Positions 44,654 to 54,015 of a stretch of 64,000 nt of DNA are shown piece after piece. Source of the DNA: Hyphomicrobiales bacterium (lineage in GTDB: Bacteria; Pseudomonadota; Alphaproteobacteria; Rhizobiales; Rhizobiaceae); the NCBI GenBank assembly GCA_900465675.1, contig UBJR01000011.1:1-64000 (forward strand), read 5' to 3'. Positions within the stretch are counted from its first letter, which is position 1. Each line of letters begins with the position of its first letter. Below the pieces are notes generated by a model that was not told the origin of the DNA, did not search any database, and saw only the letters and a program-made list of their open reading frames with translations. Position numbers and translations under genes: made by a program.

Positions 44654-45418
44654 TTACTCTACGAGGCTCGCCCCGCCATCGATGACAAGGCACTGCCCGG
44701 TCATCCGCGAGGCGCGGTCCGACAGCCAGAGGATCGCATCGGCAATATCCGATGCCTCAGGAATGCTCTTCAGCGGTGCTGCGGCAATCAGCCCGGCCTT
44801 GAACTCACGGTAGGCATCTTCGCTGAGCCAGGAGAGCGCCCAGGAAGTATCGACGAACCCGGGGCAGACGGCGTTGACGCGGATATGCGGCGCCAGCGTC
44901 CGCGCAAGGCCGCGGGTCATCGTGTTGACGGCCCCTTTCGAGGCTGCATAGGCCAGCGACGAACCAGAGCCCGAGATGGCCGAGTCCGACGAGACGTTGA
45001 CGATCGACCCCAGCGGCGCCTTCTGTAGATAGGGGACGGCGGCGCGGATCATCTGATAGGTGCCGCTGACATTGACGCGGAAGATCGCTTCGAAATCTGC
45101 AGCGTTGGATGCATTGAGATCTCCGGCTGGGGCCTGGCGCGTGACGCCGGCATTGTTGACGAGCGCGTCGATCCTGCCGAAGCGGCGGATCGTCTCGTCC
45201 GCGATCCGTCGGCAATCCGCATCCCCGGCAATATCACCGGGGATGGCGATCGCGTCGGCTCCCGCTTCCAGGCATTGGCGGACCACGTCTTCCGCGCCTG
45301 TCCTGTTGCGGCTGTAGTTGACGGCAACGTCGTAGCCGCTGCGGGCAAAGGCGATCGCCGTTGCCGCGCCGATACCGGATCCGGCACCGGTGATGATGAC
45401 AGTTTTCCTGCTGCTCAT
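44654..45418 (-). CDS. Short-chain dehydrogenase/reductase
   Basis: The 254-residue SDR has the cofactor motif TGAGSGIGAATAIA, NNAGVTR, and the catalytic triad region VNVSSDSAISGSGSSLAYAASKGAV (Ser plus YxxxK). It follows the ABC ATPase gene by nine bases with AGGAG before its ATG, so it is part of the importer operon. It likely interconverts a sugar or sugar alcohol ketone and alcohol with NAD(P). The substrate is unknown. Confidence 0.88.
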   Translation of the reverse strand: MSSRKTVIITGAGSGIGAATAIAFARSGYDVAVNYSRNRTGAEDVVRQCLEAGADAIAIPGDIAGDADCRRIADETIRRFGRIDALVNNAGVTRQAPAGDLNASNAADFEAIFRVNVSGTYQMIRAAVPYLQKAPLGSIVNVSSDSAISGSGSSLAYAASKGAVNTMTRGLARTLAPHIRVNAVCPGFVDTSWALSWLSEDAYREFKAGLIAAAPLKSIPEASDIADAILWLSDRASRMTGQCLVIDGGASLVE

Positions 45419-45427
45419 GGTCTGCTC

Positions 45428-46480
45428 CTAGATCCGGATGCGCTGCTCGCCCTCGTCGAACAGGCAGACCTTTGCAGGATCGTAGGCCAGATGGACCTGC
45501 TGACCGGGCTGCACGACCAGCCGCTCATGTGCCTGGACGACGACCTGATGCTTGCCGACGCTGACGATCACCTCGGTGCTGGCGCCGGTCGGCTCGACGA
45601 GATGGACGATACCGGCCACGCCCTTGTCCGACAGGACGATATGCTCCGGCCGGATGCCATAGTGGATCCTGCTTTCCTCGGCTGGCGCATTCGCAGGCAG
45701 GGGAAAGCTGATGCCGTCGAGGCTCTCGAACGCCCCTCCAACAACCGTCCCCTCGATGATATTCATCGCCGGAGAGCCGATAAACTGCGCCACGAAGATG
45801 TTGGCGGGATTGTCGTAGAGCTCCAGCGGCGTTCCGGCCTGCTCGACGATGCCGGCGCGCATGACGACGATGCGGTCCGCCATGGTCATCGCCTCGACCT
45901 GATCATGGGTGACGTAGACTGTGGTGGTTTTCAAGCGCTGGTGCAGCGCCTTGATTTCGGCGCGCATCTGGACACGGAGCTTGGCATCGAGGTTCGAAAG
46001 CGGCTCGTCGAACAGGAACACCTTGGGATCGCGAACGATGGCGCGGCCCATGGCGACGCGCTGGCGCTGGCCGCCGGAGAGCTGGCGCGGATAGCGTGCC
46101 AATAGATCCTGAAGCCCGAGGATTTCGGCGGCGCGCATCACTTTGCCATCAATCTCGGCCTTCGGCACCTTCTTCAGCTGAAGTGCGAATTCCATATTTT
46201 CCCGGATCGTCATATGCGGATAGAGCGCATAGTTCTGAAACACCATGGCGATGTCCCGGGATTTCGGTGCGACGTCGTTGATGACGTTGCCGCCGATGGC
46301 GATCTCGCCGCCGCTGATATCCTCAAGTCCGGCGATCATCCGCAGAAGCGTCGACTTTCCGCAGCCGGAGGGACCGACGAGGATGACGAACTCGCCGTCC
46401 GGAATATCGACGGATACATCCTTGATAACGCTGGTCTGGGCGTAGCTCTTGCTGACGCTGCGGATTTGCACGGAGCTCAT
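45428..46480 (-). CDS. CUT1 ABC transporter ATPase (UgpC/MalK type)
   Basis: The 350-residue protein has Walker A GPSGCGKST, signature LSGGQRQRVAMGRAI and Walker B VFLFDEPLSNLD, then a C-terminal TOBE domain (about 240-350, GIRPEHIVLSDKG). I chose the ATG at 46480 because upstream in-frame starts lack support. It belongs to the sugar importer encoded by the three upstream genes. It might also serve the ATPase-less CUT1 importer at 3-6 kb, since UgpC-type ATPases can be shared (inference). Confidence 0.92.
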   Translation of the reverse strand: MSSVQIRSVSKSYAQTSVIKDVSVDIPDGEFVILVGPSGCGKSTLLRMIAGLEDISGGEIAIGGNVINDVAPKSRDIAMVFQNYALYPHMTIRENMEFALQLKKVPKAEIDGKVMRAAEILGLQDLLARYPRQLSGGQRQRVAMGRAIVRDPKVFLFDEPLSNLDAKLRVQMRAEIKALHQRLKTTTVYVTHDQVEAMTMADRIVVMRAGIVEQAGTPLELYDNPANIFVAQFIGSPAMNIIEGTVVGGAFESLDGISFPLPANAPAEESRIHYGIRPEHIVLSDKGVAGIVHLVEPTGASTEVIVSVGKHQVVVQAHERLVVQPGQQVHLAYDPAKVCLFDEGEQRIRI

Positions 46481-46500
46481 TCGGGTCCAATCTCCTGGAA

Positions 46501-47331
46501 TTACTTGACGGCGCCTTGGGTGATGCCGGCGATGAATTGCTTGGAAAGCACGATGTAGAGAAGCGTGATCGGCAATGCGGCCAGCGTCAGGCCGGTGAAC
46601 ATCACGCCCCAATCTGTGGTGAACTCGCCGATGAAAACAGTCAGGCCCTGTGGCAATGTCTTCAGATTGTCCGAGGTGATCAGGATCAGCGGGAAGAAGA
46701 AGTCGTTCCAGATCGGCACCGCATTCTGGATTGCCACGATCACCATGGCTGGGCGCGCGAGCGGTAGCATGATCTTCAGCATGATCCGCAATTCACTGGC
46801 GCCATCGATACGCGCGGACTCTTCCAGCTCGCGCGGCAGCGTGCGCAGGAAACCCGTCATGATGAACACCGCCGACGGCAGGCCCATGGCGACATAGACG
46901 AGGACGAGGCCGGCATAGGTATCGACCAGATGCAGCGTATCGAGCTGGATGAAGAGCGGGATGATCGCCAGCTTCAATGGCACCGTCATGCCGCTGATGA
47001 AGAACATCAGCACAGCGCTGCCGAGGCGGAATTCATAGCGGGCGATCGCATAGGCCGCCATCGTGCCAAAGGTCAGGATCAGGATGATCGAGGCCGCCGT
47101 GACTCCGAAGGAATTCAGCATGTAGCGAATGAAATTCGTCTGATCCCAGACCTTCTGCAGATTGTCGAAGCCGAAGCTCTGCGGCAGGGCAAAGGGCGAG
47201 GTGAAGATCTCTGCATTCTTCTTGAATGAGGAAAGTACCATGACGACAAGCGGGTAGAGCATGATGAGTGCGTTCAGCACCAGCACTGCCTGAATGAAGC
47301 CGTTCTTGATCCACTCGTTGGAATTCTTCAT
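46501..47331 (-). CDS. CUT1 ABC transporter permease (MalG-like)
   Basis: The 276-residue membrane protein starts MKNSNEWIKNGFIQAVLVLN. It has six predicted helices and the EAA loop ELEESARIDGASELRIMLKI (one Ala replaced by Ser). It ends FIAGITQGAVK, a common C terminus in this family. Paired with the permease gene upstream. Confidence 0.9.
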   Translation of the reverse strand: MKNSNEWIKNGFIQAVLVLNALIMLYPLVVMVLSSFKKNAEIFTSPFALPQSFGFDNLQKVWDQTNFIRYMLNSFGVTAASIILILTFGTMAAYAIARYEFRLGSAVLMFFISGMTVPLKLAIIPLFIQLDTLHLVDTYAGLVLVYVAMGLPSAVFIMTGFLRTLPRELEESARIDGASELRIMLKIMLPLARPAMVIVAIQNAVPIWNDFFFPLILITSDNLKTLPQGLTVFIGEFTTDWGVMFTGLTLAALPITLLYIVLSKQFIAGITQGAVK

Positions 47332-47360
47332 GTCGTTTCCCGAAACTGGCAAAGGGCGGC

Positions 47361-48296
47361 CTAGAGCTGGATTTCACGGCGGCGCAGGAAGCGCAGCGCC
47401 ACGAAGGAGAAGCCGGCGACGAAGAGGAACATCAGGACGGCGAGCGCGCTGCCCTGGCCGAAATCCTGGATACCGTTGGTGACGCTGCCGAAGGCCGTGC
47501 GATAGAAATAGAGGCCGAGCACATCGGTCGATCCGCCGGGCGATCCTGTCAGCCCCGCCATGACATAAGGGATTTCGAACCAGTTGAAGCTGCCGATGAA
47601 GGTCAGGATGCAGACGATCGTGACGCTGGGGGCGATCAGCGGCCAGATGATGCGGCGGAGGAGCACATAGTCGCCGGCTCCATCGAGCCGCGCCGCCTCG
47701 ATCACCTCGGCGGAAATCCGCTGCATGCCGGCCAGCAGCACCAGCGTCGGGAAACCCAGCCAATGCCAGATATTGGCGAAGATGATGCTCCCGAGTGCGG
47801 TATTTTCATTGCCGAGCCATGCCGGTCCCTGGATGTGGATCAGCGCCAGCGCGCCGTTGACGATACCGAACAGCGGATGCAGGAAGAGCTTCCAGAGAAA
47901 GCCGACGATAACGGAAGACAGCACCACAGGAAGAAACACGATGACCTGGTGGATGCGGTGGCCGGGCAATCCCTTCAACAGCCCGAAGGCGATGAGGAAA
48001 GCGGTGCCGTTTTCGAAGACCATCAGAGAGACGAAGACGATAACATTGTGCCAGAAGGCATTGAACGTCCAGTCGCTATAGGGCTCCTCGAAGAGGACCT
48101 TTCGGAAGTTCTCCAGGCCGATGAAGTTCGACGGCAGCAGGCCGTTAAAATCATAAAAGGCAAAACGGAGGGCGGAGAGCAATGGCCAGACGACGAAGAG
48201 CGTCATCACGGCCATCGCCGGGAAGAGCAGGAAGCAGATCCACAAGGACCGGCGCTGCGGCAGAAAAGTCGTCGTGCGGCGCCGGTCCTTGTTCAT
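47361..48296 (-). CDS. CUT1 ABC transporter permease (MalF-like)
   Basis: The 311-residue membrane protein starts MNKDRRRTTTFLPQRRSLWI, followed by a hydrophobic helix. The ATG at 48296 has AGGGGAAA upstream and begins two bases after the binding-protein stop. The EAA loop is EVIEAARLDGAGDYVLLRRI. It forms the importer channel with the MalG-like protein. Confidence 0.9.
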   Translation of the reverse strand: MNKDRRRTTTFLPQRRSLWICFLLFPAMAVMTLFVVWPLLSALRFAFYDFNGLLPSNFIGLENFRKVLFEEPYSDWTFNAFWHNVIVFVSLMVFENGTAFLIAFGLLKGLPGHRIHQVIVFLPVVLSSVIVGFLWKLFLHPLFGIVNGALALIHIQGPAWLGNENTALGSIIFANIWHWLGFPTLVLLAGMQRISAEVIEAARLDGAGDYVLLRRIIWPLIAPSVTIVCILTFIGSFNWFEIPYVMAGLTGSPGGSTDVLGLYFYRTAFGSVTNGIQDFGQGSALAVLMFLFVAGFSFVALRFLRRREIQL

Positions 48297-48297
48297 G

Positions 48298-49548
48298 TCA
48301 TTTCCCCTGGAAAGGCTTGTACCACTTGGCGAGACCATCGGTCAGATCGGCGCCAAGCTGATCGGGCGTCATGCTGCCGGACATCATCTTCGTAATGTCG
48401 TTCTGCAGCAACTCGGAACCCGTGGGCTTCTGGAAGCGGAAATAGACGACGTTGATGTGCGGCATCGCGGTCTCGTTGAGCTTGGCGACTTCTGCCAGCA
48501 GCGGGTCCTTTACGACGACGCCCTTGATCGGCGAGATGTTGCCGAGGAGCGCGGTGAACTTGTCGCCGAATTCCTTGGTGCCCATCCAGGCGACCAGCTT
48601 GAGAGCGGCTTCCTTGTTCGGCGATGCTGCGTTGACCGCATAGCCGCCGTCATAGAACTTCGTTGCCTGGGGAACATCGCCTGCCTTTGCAGCCGGCGGT
48701 GCAATGAAGTCCATGTTGATCTGCGGGTTTTCGCCCTTGTAGGTGGAGATGTCGAAGCTGCCGCCGGCAAGCATGGCCGCACGGCCGCTGACGAAGAGCT
48801 GGCCCGCGGTATCGTAATCGATGCCTTCGAAGCCTGGCGACATGTAGTCGCGCAGCTCGAGCAGCTTGTTGAGCGCCGCGATGTAGCGCGGATCCTTGAA
48901 AGTCGCCTTGCCGGTCTTCAGGTCGGAGACGAAATCCTGGCCGAGCAGCGGGCCGGTGAAGGAGGCAACGAACATTTCGTTGAACCAGCTGGTGCCAAGG
49001 CCGTTGGCGAGCGGAATGACGCCCTTTTCCTTCAGCGCCTTGGAAACGGTAATGAACTCATCCCAGGTGGTGGGCGCCTTGAGACCGGCCTTTTCGAAGA
49101 CATCCTTGTTGATGAAGAGGCCGAGGGTCTGCGAGGCGAAGGGCAGCGAATAGACCTGGCCGTCTGCACGGTATGTGCCCGACAGGAGCGCATCGGCCGA
49201 CATGTTTGCCAGCGAGGGCATGTTGGAGCTGTCCTGCTTGACGAAATAGCCTGACTTCACGAACTGCTCGAGCCAGCCATAGGCATGCGTGTGAATGACA
49301 TCGCCGCCCTTGCCGCCGGCCAGCGCCGTCGAGACGATCGTCGGATAGTTCTCATCCGGGAAGGATTCGAACTTCACGTGGATATCCGGATTTTCCTTGG
49401 TGAAGTCGGCAAACAGCTCGTTGTAGGCCGCCTTGTCTTCCTGGCGCCAGGTCCAGAAGGAAATGTCCGTGGCATAGGTGAAGGGAGCGGAAAGCCCCCA
49501 GGCAATTGTCGCTGCGGTCAGCAGCCCTGCTATCGATCTCACTCTCAT
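48298..49548 (-). CDS. CUT1 sugar-binding protein
   Basis: The 416-residue protein has a signal peptide (MRVRSIAGLLTAATIAWGLS) and starts the mature region with TDISFWTWRQED. It is a family 1 solute-binding protein with the conserved FINKDVFEKAGLKAPTTWDEF stretch. AAGGGGAGC lies before the ATG. It heads a five-gene operon (binding protein, two permeases, ATPase, SDR). The sugar is probably an amino sugar because a kinase and an SIS isomerase/deaminase diverge from the same promoter region (inference). Confidence 0.9.
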   Translation of the reverse strand: MRVRSIAGLLTAATIAWGLSAPFTYATDISFWTWRQEDKAAYNELFADFTKENPDIHVKFESFPDENYPTIVSTALAGGKGGDVIHTHAYGWLEQFVKSGYFVKQDSSNMPSLANMSADALLSGTYRADGQVYSLPFASQTLGLFINKDVFEKAGLKAPTTWDEFITVSKALKEKGVIPLANGLGTSWFNEMFVASFTGPLLGQDFVSDLKTGKATFKDPRYIAALNKLLELRDYMSPGFEGIDYDTAGQLFVSGRAAMLAGGSFDISTYKGENPQINMDFIAPPAAKAGDVPQATKFYDGGYAVNAASPNKEAALKLVAWMGTKEFGDKFTALLGNISPIKGVVVKDPLLAEVAKLNETAMPHINVVYFRFQKPTGSELLQNDITKMMSGSMTPDQLGADLTDGLAKWYKPFQGK

Positions 49549-49598
49549 TACGCTCCCCTTTTCGTTTTCTAGGGCGTGTTCACGATCATTAACAAATC

Positions 49599-49645
49599 AT
49601 AGTTCTTGCCTTTTGGCTAGATAGTTTGTAAAGCTGCCTAACTAT
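49599..49645. promoter_or_regulatory. Repeated ATAGTT/AACTAT boxes in the divergent promoter
   Basis: ATAGTT occurs at 49599-49604 and 49621-49626 (22 bases apart), and its inverted form AACTAT at 49640-49645. The region lies between the importer operon and the kinase-SIS operon. It is a candidate operator for the ROK repressor at 51635-52852. Confidence 0.45.
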
Positions 49646-49687
49646 ATTTTTTAGCCCACCGAACTTCATGCAGAAGGCATATATTCT

Positions 49688-50578
49688 ATGGCGAAAAGCG
49701 GCCTGATCGCAGGCATCGATATCGGCGGCACAAAGACGCATCTGCTCGTCAGCGAAGACGGCAATGTGGTTGCTGATACGGTTGTGCCCACCTCGGACTG
49801 GCGAACATGGGACCGGCCCGCCGATGCTGCCGTACTCGCAGCGCTGATCACGGGAACGGCGAAGGCAGAACCTGCCGCTATCGCTGTCGGTGCCCATGGC
49901 TGCGATACCGGTCCACATTGCACGCAGATGGAAAGCGACCTCGGCGCTCACCTCACCGGCAAGATCAAGGTCGTCAACGATTCCGAACTGCTGGTTCCCG
50001 CAGCAGGCTTCGAGGCAGGTATCGGGGTCGTCTCCGGCACCGGGTCGATTGCCGTTGCACGCAACGGCGAAGGCGAGATGCTGGTTGCCGGTGGTTGGGG
50101 CTGGATCCTCGGCGACGAAGGCAGTGCCGCAGCGCTCGTCAGGGAAGCCGCCCGGGCGATCCGCAAGTCGATCGATCTCGGCGAGAGCGGTGATCCGCTT
50201 GTCGCCGGTCTGATGTCGAAGCTGCAGACCGACGATGCGACGAAGATCGGCCGCCTGCTCAACGAGACGCGCGGCGCGGCCGTCTGGGGCAGCTATGCCG
50301 ATGCCGTATTCGACGCTGCCTCGCAGAAATCGCCACTCGCATCGAGGGTGATCGAGGACGGTGCCGCCGCCCTCGCCCGCCTTGTCGGCATTCTGATCAG
50401 CCGCGGTGCGGACGCCAGTCACGTCGTCATCGGCGGCGGTGTCGTTGTCGAGCAGCCGAGCCTGTTCGAGGCCTTTCGCCGGGCGATGGCGGAAGTCTCT
50501 CCGAAGAGCGAAATCACCCTGCTGCGCGCAGCCCCGGTCAACGGCGCGCTGGCGCTCGCGCGCCGCCTGCTCGGCTGA
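49688..50578 (+). CDS. BadF/BcrA-type amino-sugar kinase (N-acetylglucosamine/glucosamine kinase-like)
   Basis: The 296-residue protein belongs to the ASKHA superfamily: phosphate loop AGIDIGGTKTHLLVSEDG (8-25), VVNDSELLVPAA with the conserved Asp, GIGVVSGTGSIAVA and GGWGWILGDEGS. This is the eukaryote-type GlcNAc kinase / bacterial glucosamine kinase family, which makes the sugar 6-phosphate. AGAAGG precedes the start. It is cotranscribed with the SIS gene (28 bases apart). No GlcNAc-6-P deacetylase (NagA) is nearby, so glucosamine or a similar free amino sugar is favoured (inference). Confidence 0.85.
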   Translation: MAKSGLIAGIDIGGTKTHLLVSEDGNVVADTVVPTSDWRTWDRPADAAVLAALITGTAKAEPAAIAVGAHGCDTGPHCTQMESDLGAHLTGKIKVVNDSELLVPAAGFEAGIGVVSGTGSIAVARNGEGEMLVAGGWGWILGDEGSAAALVREAARAIRKSIDLGESGDPLVAGLMSKLQTDDATKIGRLLNETRGAAVWGSYADAVFDAASQKSPLASRVIEDGAAALARLVGILISRGADASHVVIGGGVVVEQPSLFEAFRRAMAEVSPKSEITLLRAAPVNGALALARRLLG

Positions 50579-50606
50579 ACCGATTGGATAGACAGAGGAA
50601 GCGGAA

Positions 50607-51632
50607 ATGGAACGCATTGGTTACAGAAACGCGGTTGCCCGCCAGCCGGAAAGCCTGGCGGAAGGCCTGAGCGTCGTGCGCGAGGCGCTCGCCAGGCTCG
50701 ATATCAGCGGATTCGCCGGCAAGACAGTAGGCTTTGCCGGTATCGGCGCCAGCTATCAGGCCGCCATGGCGGGCGCCGTTTACCTTCGCGCGCTGGGCAT
50801 CCCATCCTTTCCCTATTGCCCGACCGATCTCTACGAAGCGCTAGATAGCGCCGCCGGCGCCTTCGTGGCCCTGTCGGCATCGGGTCAGAGCCGTGAAATC
50901 TCAGACGTGATGCGGCTCCGGCCTTCCACGCCGAAGATTGCGATCTGCAGAGGCAGCGAGAACCCGCTTGCCGAACTCACCGGCGCCGTCCTTCCGACGG
51001 GGTCCGGTTCCGACAATGGCGCGAGCTCAACGGGCTATACCGGCATGCTGCTCGCCATCGGGCTGCTCTGCGAGAGGCTGGCGGGCGGACGCTCTTCTCC
51101 CGAGTGGAACCGCCTGCCAGCCGCTGTTTCGAAGACATTGCAATCCGCCGCGGGGCAAGCGTCCGAAGCCGCAAAGATGCTCGGTGCCTGCAGTTCGATC
51201 GATCTCGTCGGCGGAGGGACCGGCTATGCCAATGCCGGCGAAGGTGCGATGTTGATCCGCGAGGCGGTGCGTATTCCCGCCGCCGGATGGGACACAATGA
51301 ACTATCTGCATGGGCCGATGGAATCGCAGGATCGGAGAACCGGTGTCATCGCCTTCGGCAACGGCCGGGAGACGAAGATCGCCGAGGACATGGCGGGCTT
51401 CGGCTGCCCCTCTGTTCTGATCACCAACCGCCACGACATTGCCCAGCGTGACAATCTGGTGGTGATCGCCGTGCCCGGCCTCAACCACCCGATCGCCGAT
51501 GCGATCATCGAGATCGTCGCCCTGCAGATGATAACAGGCGACATGCAGGACGCCGCCGGGCTGACGAACATCACCTTCCGCTATCGCCAAACCGATACCA
51601 AGCTGAAACCGTGGTCGCCGACGGAAGTGTAG
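50607..51632 (+). CDS. SIS-domain sugar isomerase/deaminase (NagB-II or GlmS C-domain like)
   Basis: The 341-residue protein has two SIS domains. The first has GIGASYQAAMAGAVYLRALG and SASGQSREISDVM (sugar phosphate loop). The second has VGGGTGYANAGEGAMLIREAVRIPAAG and MNYLHGPMES, which correspond to the active-site Glu and His-Gly-Pro of GlmS. It lacks the glutamine amidotransferase domain, so it would act as a glucosamine-6-phosphate deaminase to fructose-6-phosphate, or on a related phospho amino sugar. A good GAGGAAG site precedes the start. Confidence 0.85.
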   Translation: MERIGYRNAVARQPESLAEGLSVVREALARLDISGFAGKTVGFAGIGASYQAAMAGAVYLRALGIPSFPYCPTDLYEALDSAAGAFVALSASGQSREISDVMRLRPSTPKIAICRGSENPLAELTGAVLPTGSGSDNGASSTGYTGMLLAIGLLCERLAGGRSSPEWNRLPAAVSKTLQSAAGQASEAAKMLGACSSIDLVGGGTGYANAGEGAMLIREAVRIPAAGWDTMNYLHGPMESQDRRTGVIAFGNGRETKIAEDMAGFGCPSVLITNRHDIAQRDNLVVIAVPGLNHPIADAIIEIVALQMITGDMQDAAGLTNITFRYRQTDTKLKPWSPTEV

Positions 51633-51634
51633 GA

Positions 51635-52852
51635 TCAGCCGAAAGACGCTTCCGGCCCCTCGTCCGAGGCCGGGCCGGCGGGCAGCACCAGCGTCGCATC
51701 CGGCGCTTCGCCGAGAATATCGGCCAGCGCATAGTCGGCGGCAAGCCGGGTAGCCCCGAGCACGGTGCCATTGACGCCGAGGCTGCTCACCGCAATCTCC
51801 GTCGCCCAGGTCAGGTCGCGGGCAACATGACGGACCTCATCGAGCATCAGCGGATTCTGACCGACGCCGCCGCCCAGAACAACGAGACCCGGATCAAAGA
51901 AGCCGATGCAGCCAGCGACCATTCTCCCGATATCGGCCCCATGTCTGTTGACCCAGAGGACCGCTTCCTTTTCGCCTGCATGCGCCCGGTCGAAGAGTTC
52001 GCGTGCCGTCGCCGGGGGTTCCCCGGCGGTGGCGGGCCATCCGGCGATGCAACGTTCCATCAGCGCATCGGAGCCCAAATGATGTTCCAGGCCCTCGCGC
52101 TCCGGCACATGTCCGGCCGACCACGGAAACGGCAGGCGGCCAGCCTCACCCGCGGCGCCATTGAAGCCGCGGAAGAGCTTGCCGCCGATGACGATGCCGA
52201 GGCCGATGCGCACGCCGATCTGCAGAAACAGAAAGATCTCGCGGCCCTGCGCCGCGCCGTCGCGAAGCTCGCCGAAGGCCGCGCAGTTGACGTTGTTCTC
52301 CAGCAGGATCGGCGCTTCGACGGATTCCCGCAACCGCTGCAAGACGGCTTCCGGCCCCTTGCGGCGGCTCAGCCCCAGCCGGTTGCGCGAGACGATGCGT
52401 GGAACGGCGACAGCGATGCTGCGCAGGTTCTTGCTGCGCTTGCCGACCGCCAGGATCGCAGTTCGCGCCGCCTCATCGACGATCTCCGCCACCTCTTCCG
52501 TCGTGGCGCGCTGCTGCTTGGCGATTTTCAGTTCGGCGGTTGCGAGCGGCGTTCCGTCGAGCCCCTGCGCGACAGCGCGCACCTGCGCGACACCGACATC
52601 GATCCCGAGCACATATCCGGCTTCCGGCCCCAGGGCATAAACCGTGGCCGAACGGCCCATTGCCCCCTGCTGCGAACCGATCGGGGCCACCAGTCCCAAT
52701 GCGCCGAGCTCGTTCATCACTGCGGTCATTGTCGGCTTGGACAGATTGAGCATCGCGCCGAGCCGCGGCCGGGTGATCGGGCCGGAAGACGCAACGACGC
52801 GCAGAACGGAGCGGGAGCTTTCGGTAAGCGGCGGAATGGTGGCTGGCGGCAT
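51635..52852 (-). CDS. ROK-family transcriptional repressor
   Basis: The protein has about 405 residues from the ATG at 52852 (AAAGAGAAG upstream; 52873 is an alternative). An N-terminal winged helix (SSRSVLRVVASSGPITRPRLGAMLNLSKPTMTAVMNELGAL) precedes a ROK sugar-binding domain with GIDVGVAQVRAVAQGLDG and VVLGGGVGQNP. The domain lacks the cysteine zinc motif, replaced by LPFPWSAGHVPEREGLEHHLGS. It is convergent with the SIS gene (two bases apart) and probably controls the importer and kinase operons. Confidence 0.9.
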   Translation of the reverse strand: MPPATIPPLTESSRSVLRVVASSGPITRPRLGAMLNLSKPTMTAVMNELGALGLVAPIGSQQGAMGRSATVYALGPEAGYVLGIDVGVAQVRAVAQGLDGTPLATAELKIAKQQRATTEEVAEIVDEAARTAILAVGKRSKNLRSIAVAVPRIVSRNRLGLSRRKGPEAVLQRLRESVEAPILLENNVNCAAFGELRDGAAQGREIFLFLQIGVRIGLGIVIGGKLFRGFNGAAGEAGRLPFPWSAGHVPEREGLEHHLGSDALMERCIAGWPATAGEPPATARELFDRAHAGEKEAVLWVNRHGADIGRMVAGCIGFFDPGLVVLGGGVGQNPLMLDEVRHVARDLTWATEIAVSSLGVNGTVLGATRLAADYALADILGEAPDATLVLPAGPASDEGPEASFG

Positions 52853-52962
52853 TGCTTCTCTTTCATCCGGCATTGGCCGGTTGCGTGCAACGCATCGTTC
52901 AAATCGCGCAGCATCGAATTTCAAACATCGTCCGTGACCCGGTGTCAATAAAGGCCAGCTTG

Positions 52963-54015
52963 ATGACCCAAACCTCCGAGCCCGATACCAACGACGCCCT
53001 GACGGCAAAACTGGAGAGGACGCCGCTTGCGCGCGTCGAAGCCATTGCTGCCCAGTATTTCTGCATCGCCGGCCGCGCTTCGGTACTCTCAAGCGAACGC
53101 GACGAGACCTTCCTGATCCAGGCCACGCATGGCCAGCGCGCGATCCTGAAGATCGCCAATACGGCCGAGCGCGCCGATGTGCTGACCTTCCAGACCGATG
53201 CCTTGCGCCACCTCGAGCGCAAACCGCTGGCGCTTCCCCTTCCCAAGCCGATCCCGGCCTATAACGGCAATTTTCTCCTCAAGCTGGGTTTCGGAAGCGA
53301 CCAGCGCTTCGTACGCATGCTGACATTTCTGGATGGCGTTCAGCTCTACAAGGCACCGCGCTCCGTGCCGCAGATACAAGCGCTGGGGCGCAGCCTGGCG
53401 CGACTCGCTCAGGCTCTGGCGGATTTCAGACCTGAGCCGCTGCTGCAGAACCTGCTTTGGGACATCTGCAACGCCGCCGCTTTGCGGCCCCTCACCTCTC
53501 ACGTTGGCGAAGAGCGGCGCAGCCTCGTCGTTTCAGCGCTCGACGGCTTCGAGCGTCTCGCTTCCAATGGATTTTCCGGGCTCCCACGGCAAGTGATCCA
53601 CAACGATTTCAATCCGCACAACATTCTCGTAGCGGCAGACGACCCTGCGGAGATCACCGGGGTCATCGACTTCGGCGATCTCGTCGAGGCGCCGCTGGTC
53701 AACGATCTCGCCGTGGCGCTGTCCTATCAGGCGGGCGGTGACGACGGAATGGAGGCTATCGTTGCGATGCTTCAGGCCTATCATGCGGTCCGCCCGCTCT
53801 CCGCAGACGAGCTTTCGGCACTGCCCTGTCTTCTGCGGACGCGGCTGGCGATGACCGTTCTCATCCCGGAATGGCGTGCCAGCCTCTACCCTGAAAACCG
53901 CGACTACATCCTGCGCAACCACCCGGCAGCCCTTGCCGGGCTCATTTGCCTGGCGGATCATAGCGACGAAGCGCTTGCCGCCTTCTTCCGGCAGACTATC
54001 GGAGACTCAGCATGA
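52963..54015 (+). CDS. APH-family kinase, hydroxylysine kinase-like
   Basis: The 350-residue protein has the aminoglycoside phosphotransferase/choline kinase fold: ATP lysine in RAILKIA (K63), catalytic loop VIHNDFNPHNIL (D215) and metal motif VIDFGDL (D236). It is read from the ATG at 52963 with AAAGG upstream. Its stop overlaps the start of the PLP enzyme by four bases. In animals and bacteria, hydroxylysine kinase of this family partners with a class III PLP phospho-lyase, and many bacteria carry the two as a fusion. I infer phosphorylation of a hydroxylated amino acid or amino alcohol. Confidence 0.8.
   Translation: MTQTSEPDTNDALTAKLERTPLARVEAIAAQYFCIAGRASVLSSERDETFLIQATHGQRAILKIANTAERADVLTFQTDALRHLERKPLALPLPKPIPAYNGNFLLKLGFGSDQRFVRMLTFLDGVQLYKAPRSVPQIQALGRSLARLAQALADFRPEPLLQNLLWDICNAAALRPLTSHVGEERRSLVVSALDGFERLASNGFSGLPRQVIHNDFNPHNILVAADDPAEITGVIDFGDLVEAPLVNDLAVALSYQAGGDDGMEAIVAMLQAYHAVRPLSADELSALPCLLRTRLAMTVLIPEWRASLYPENRDYILRNHPAALAGLICLADHSDEALAAFFRQTIGDSA

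Noticed and set aside
44654..45418. SDR as part of a fatty acid or PHB pathway
   Set aside because: It is nine bases from the sugar ABC ATPase gene with its own good ribosome site, so a sugar-related role is more likely.
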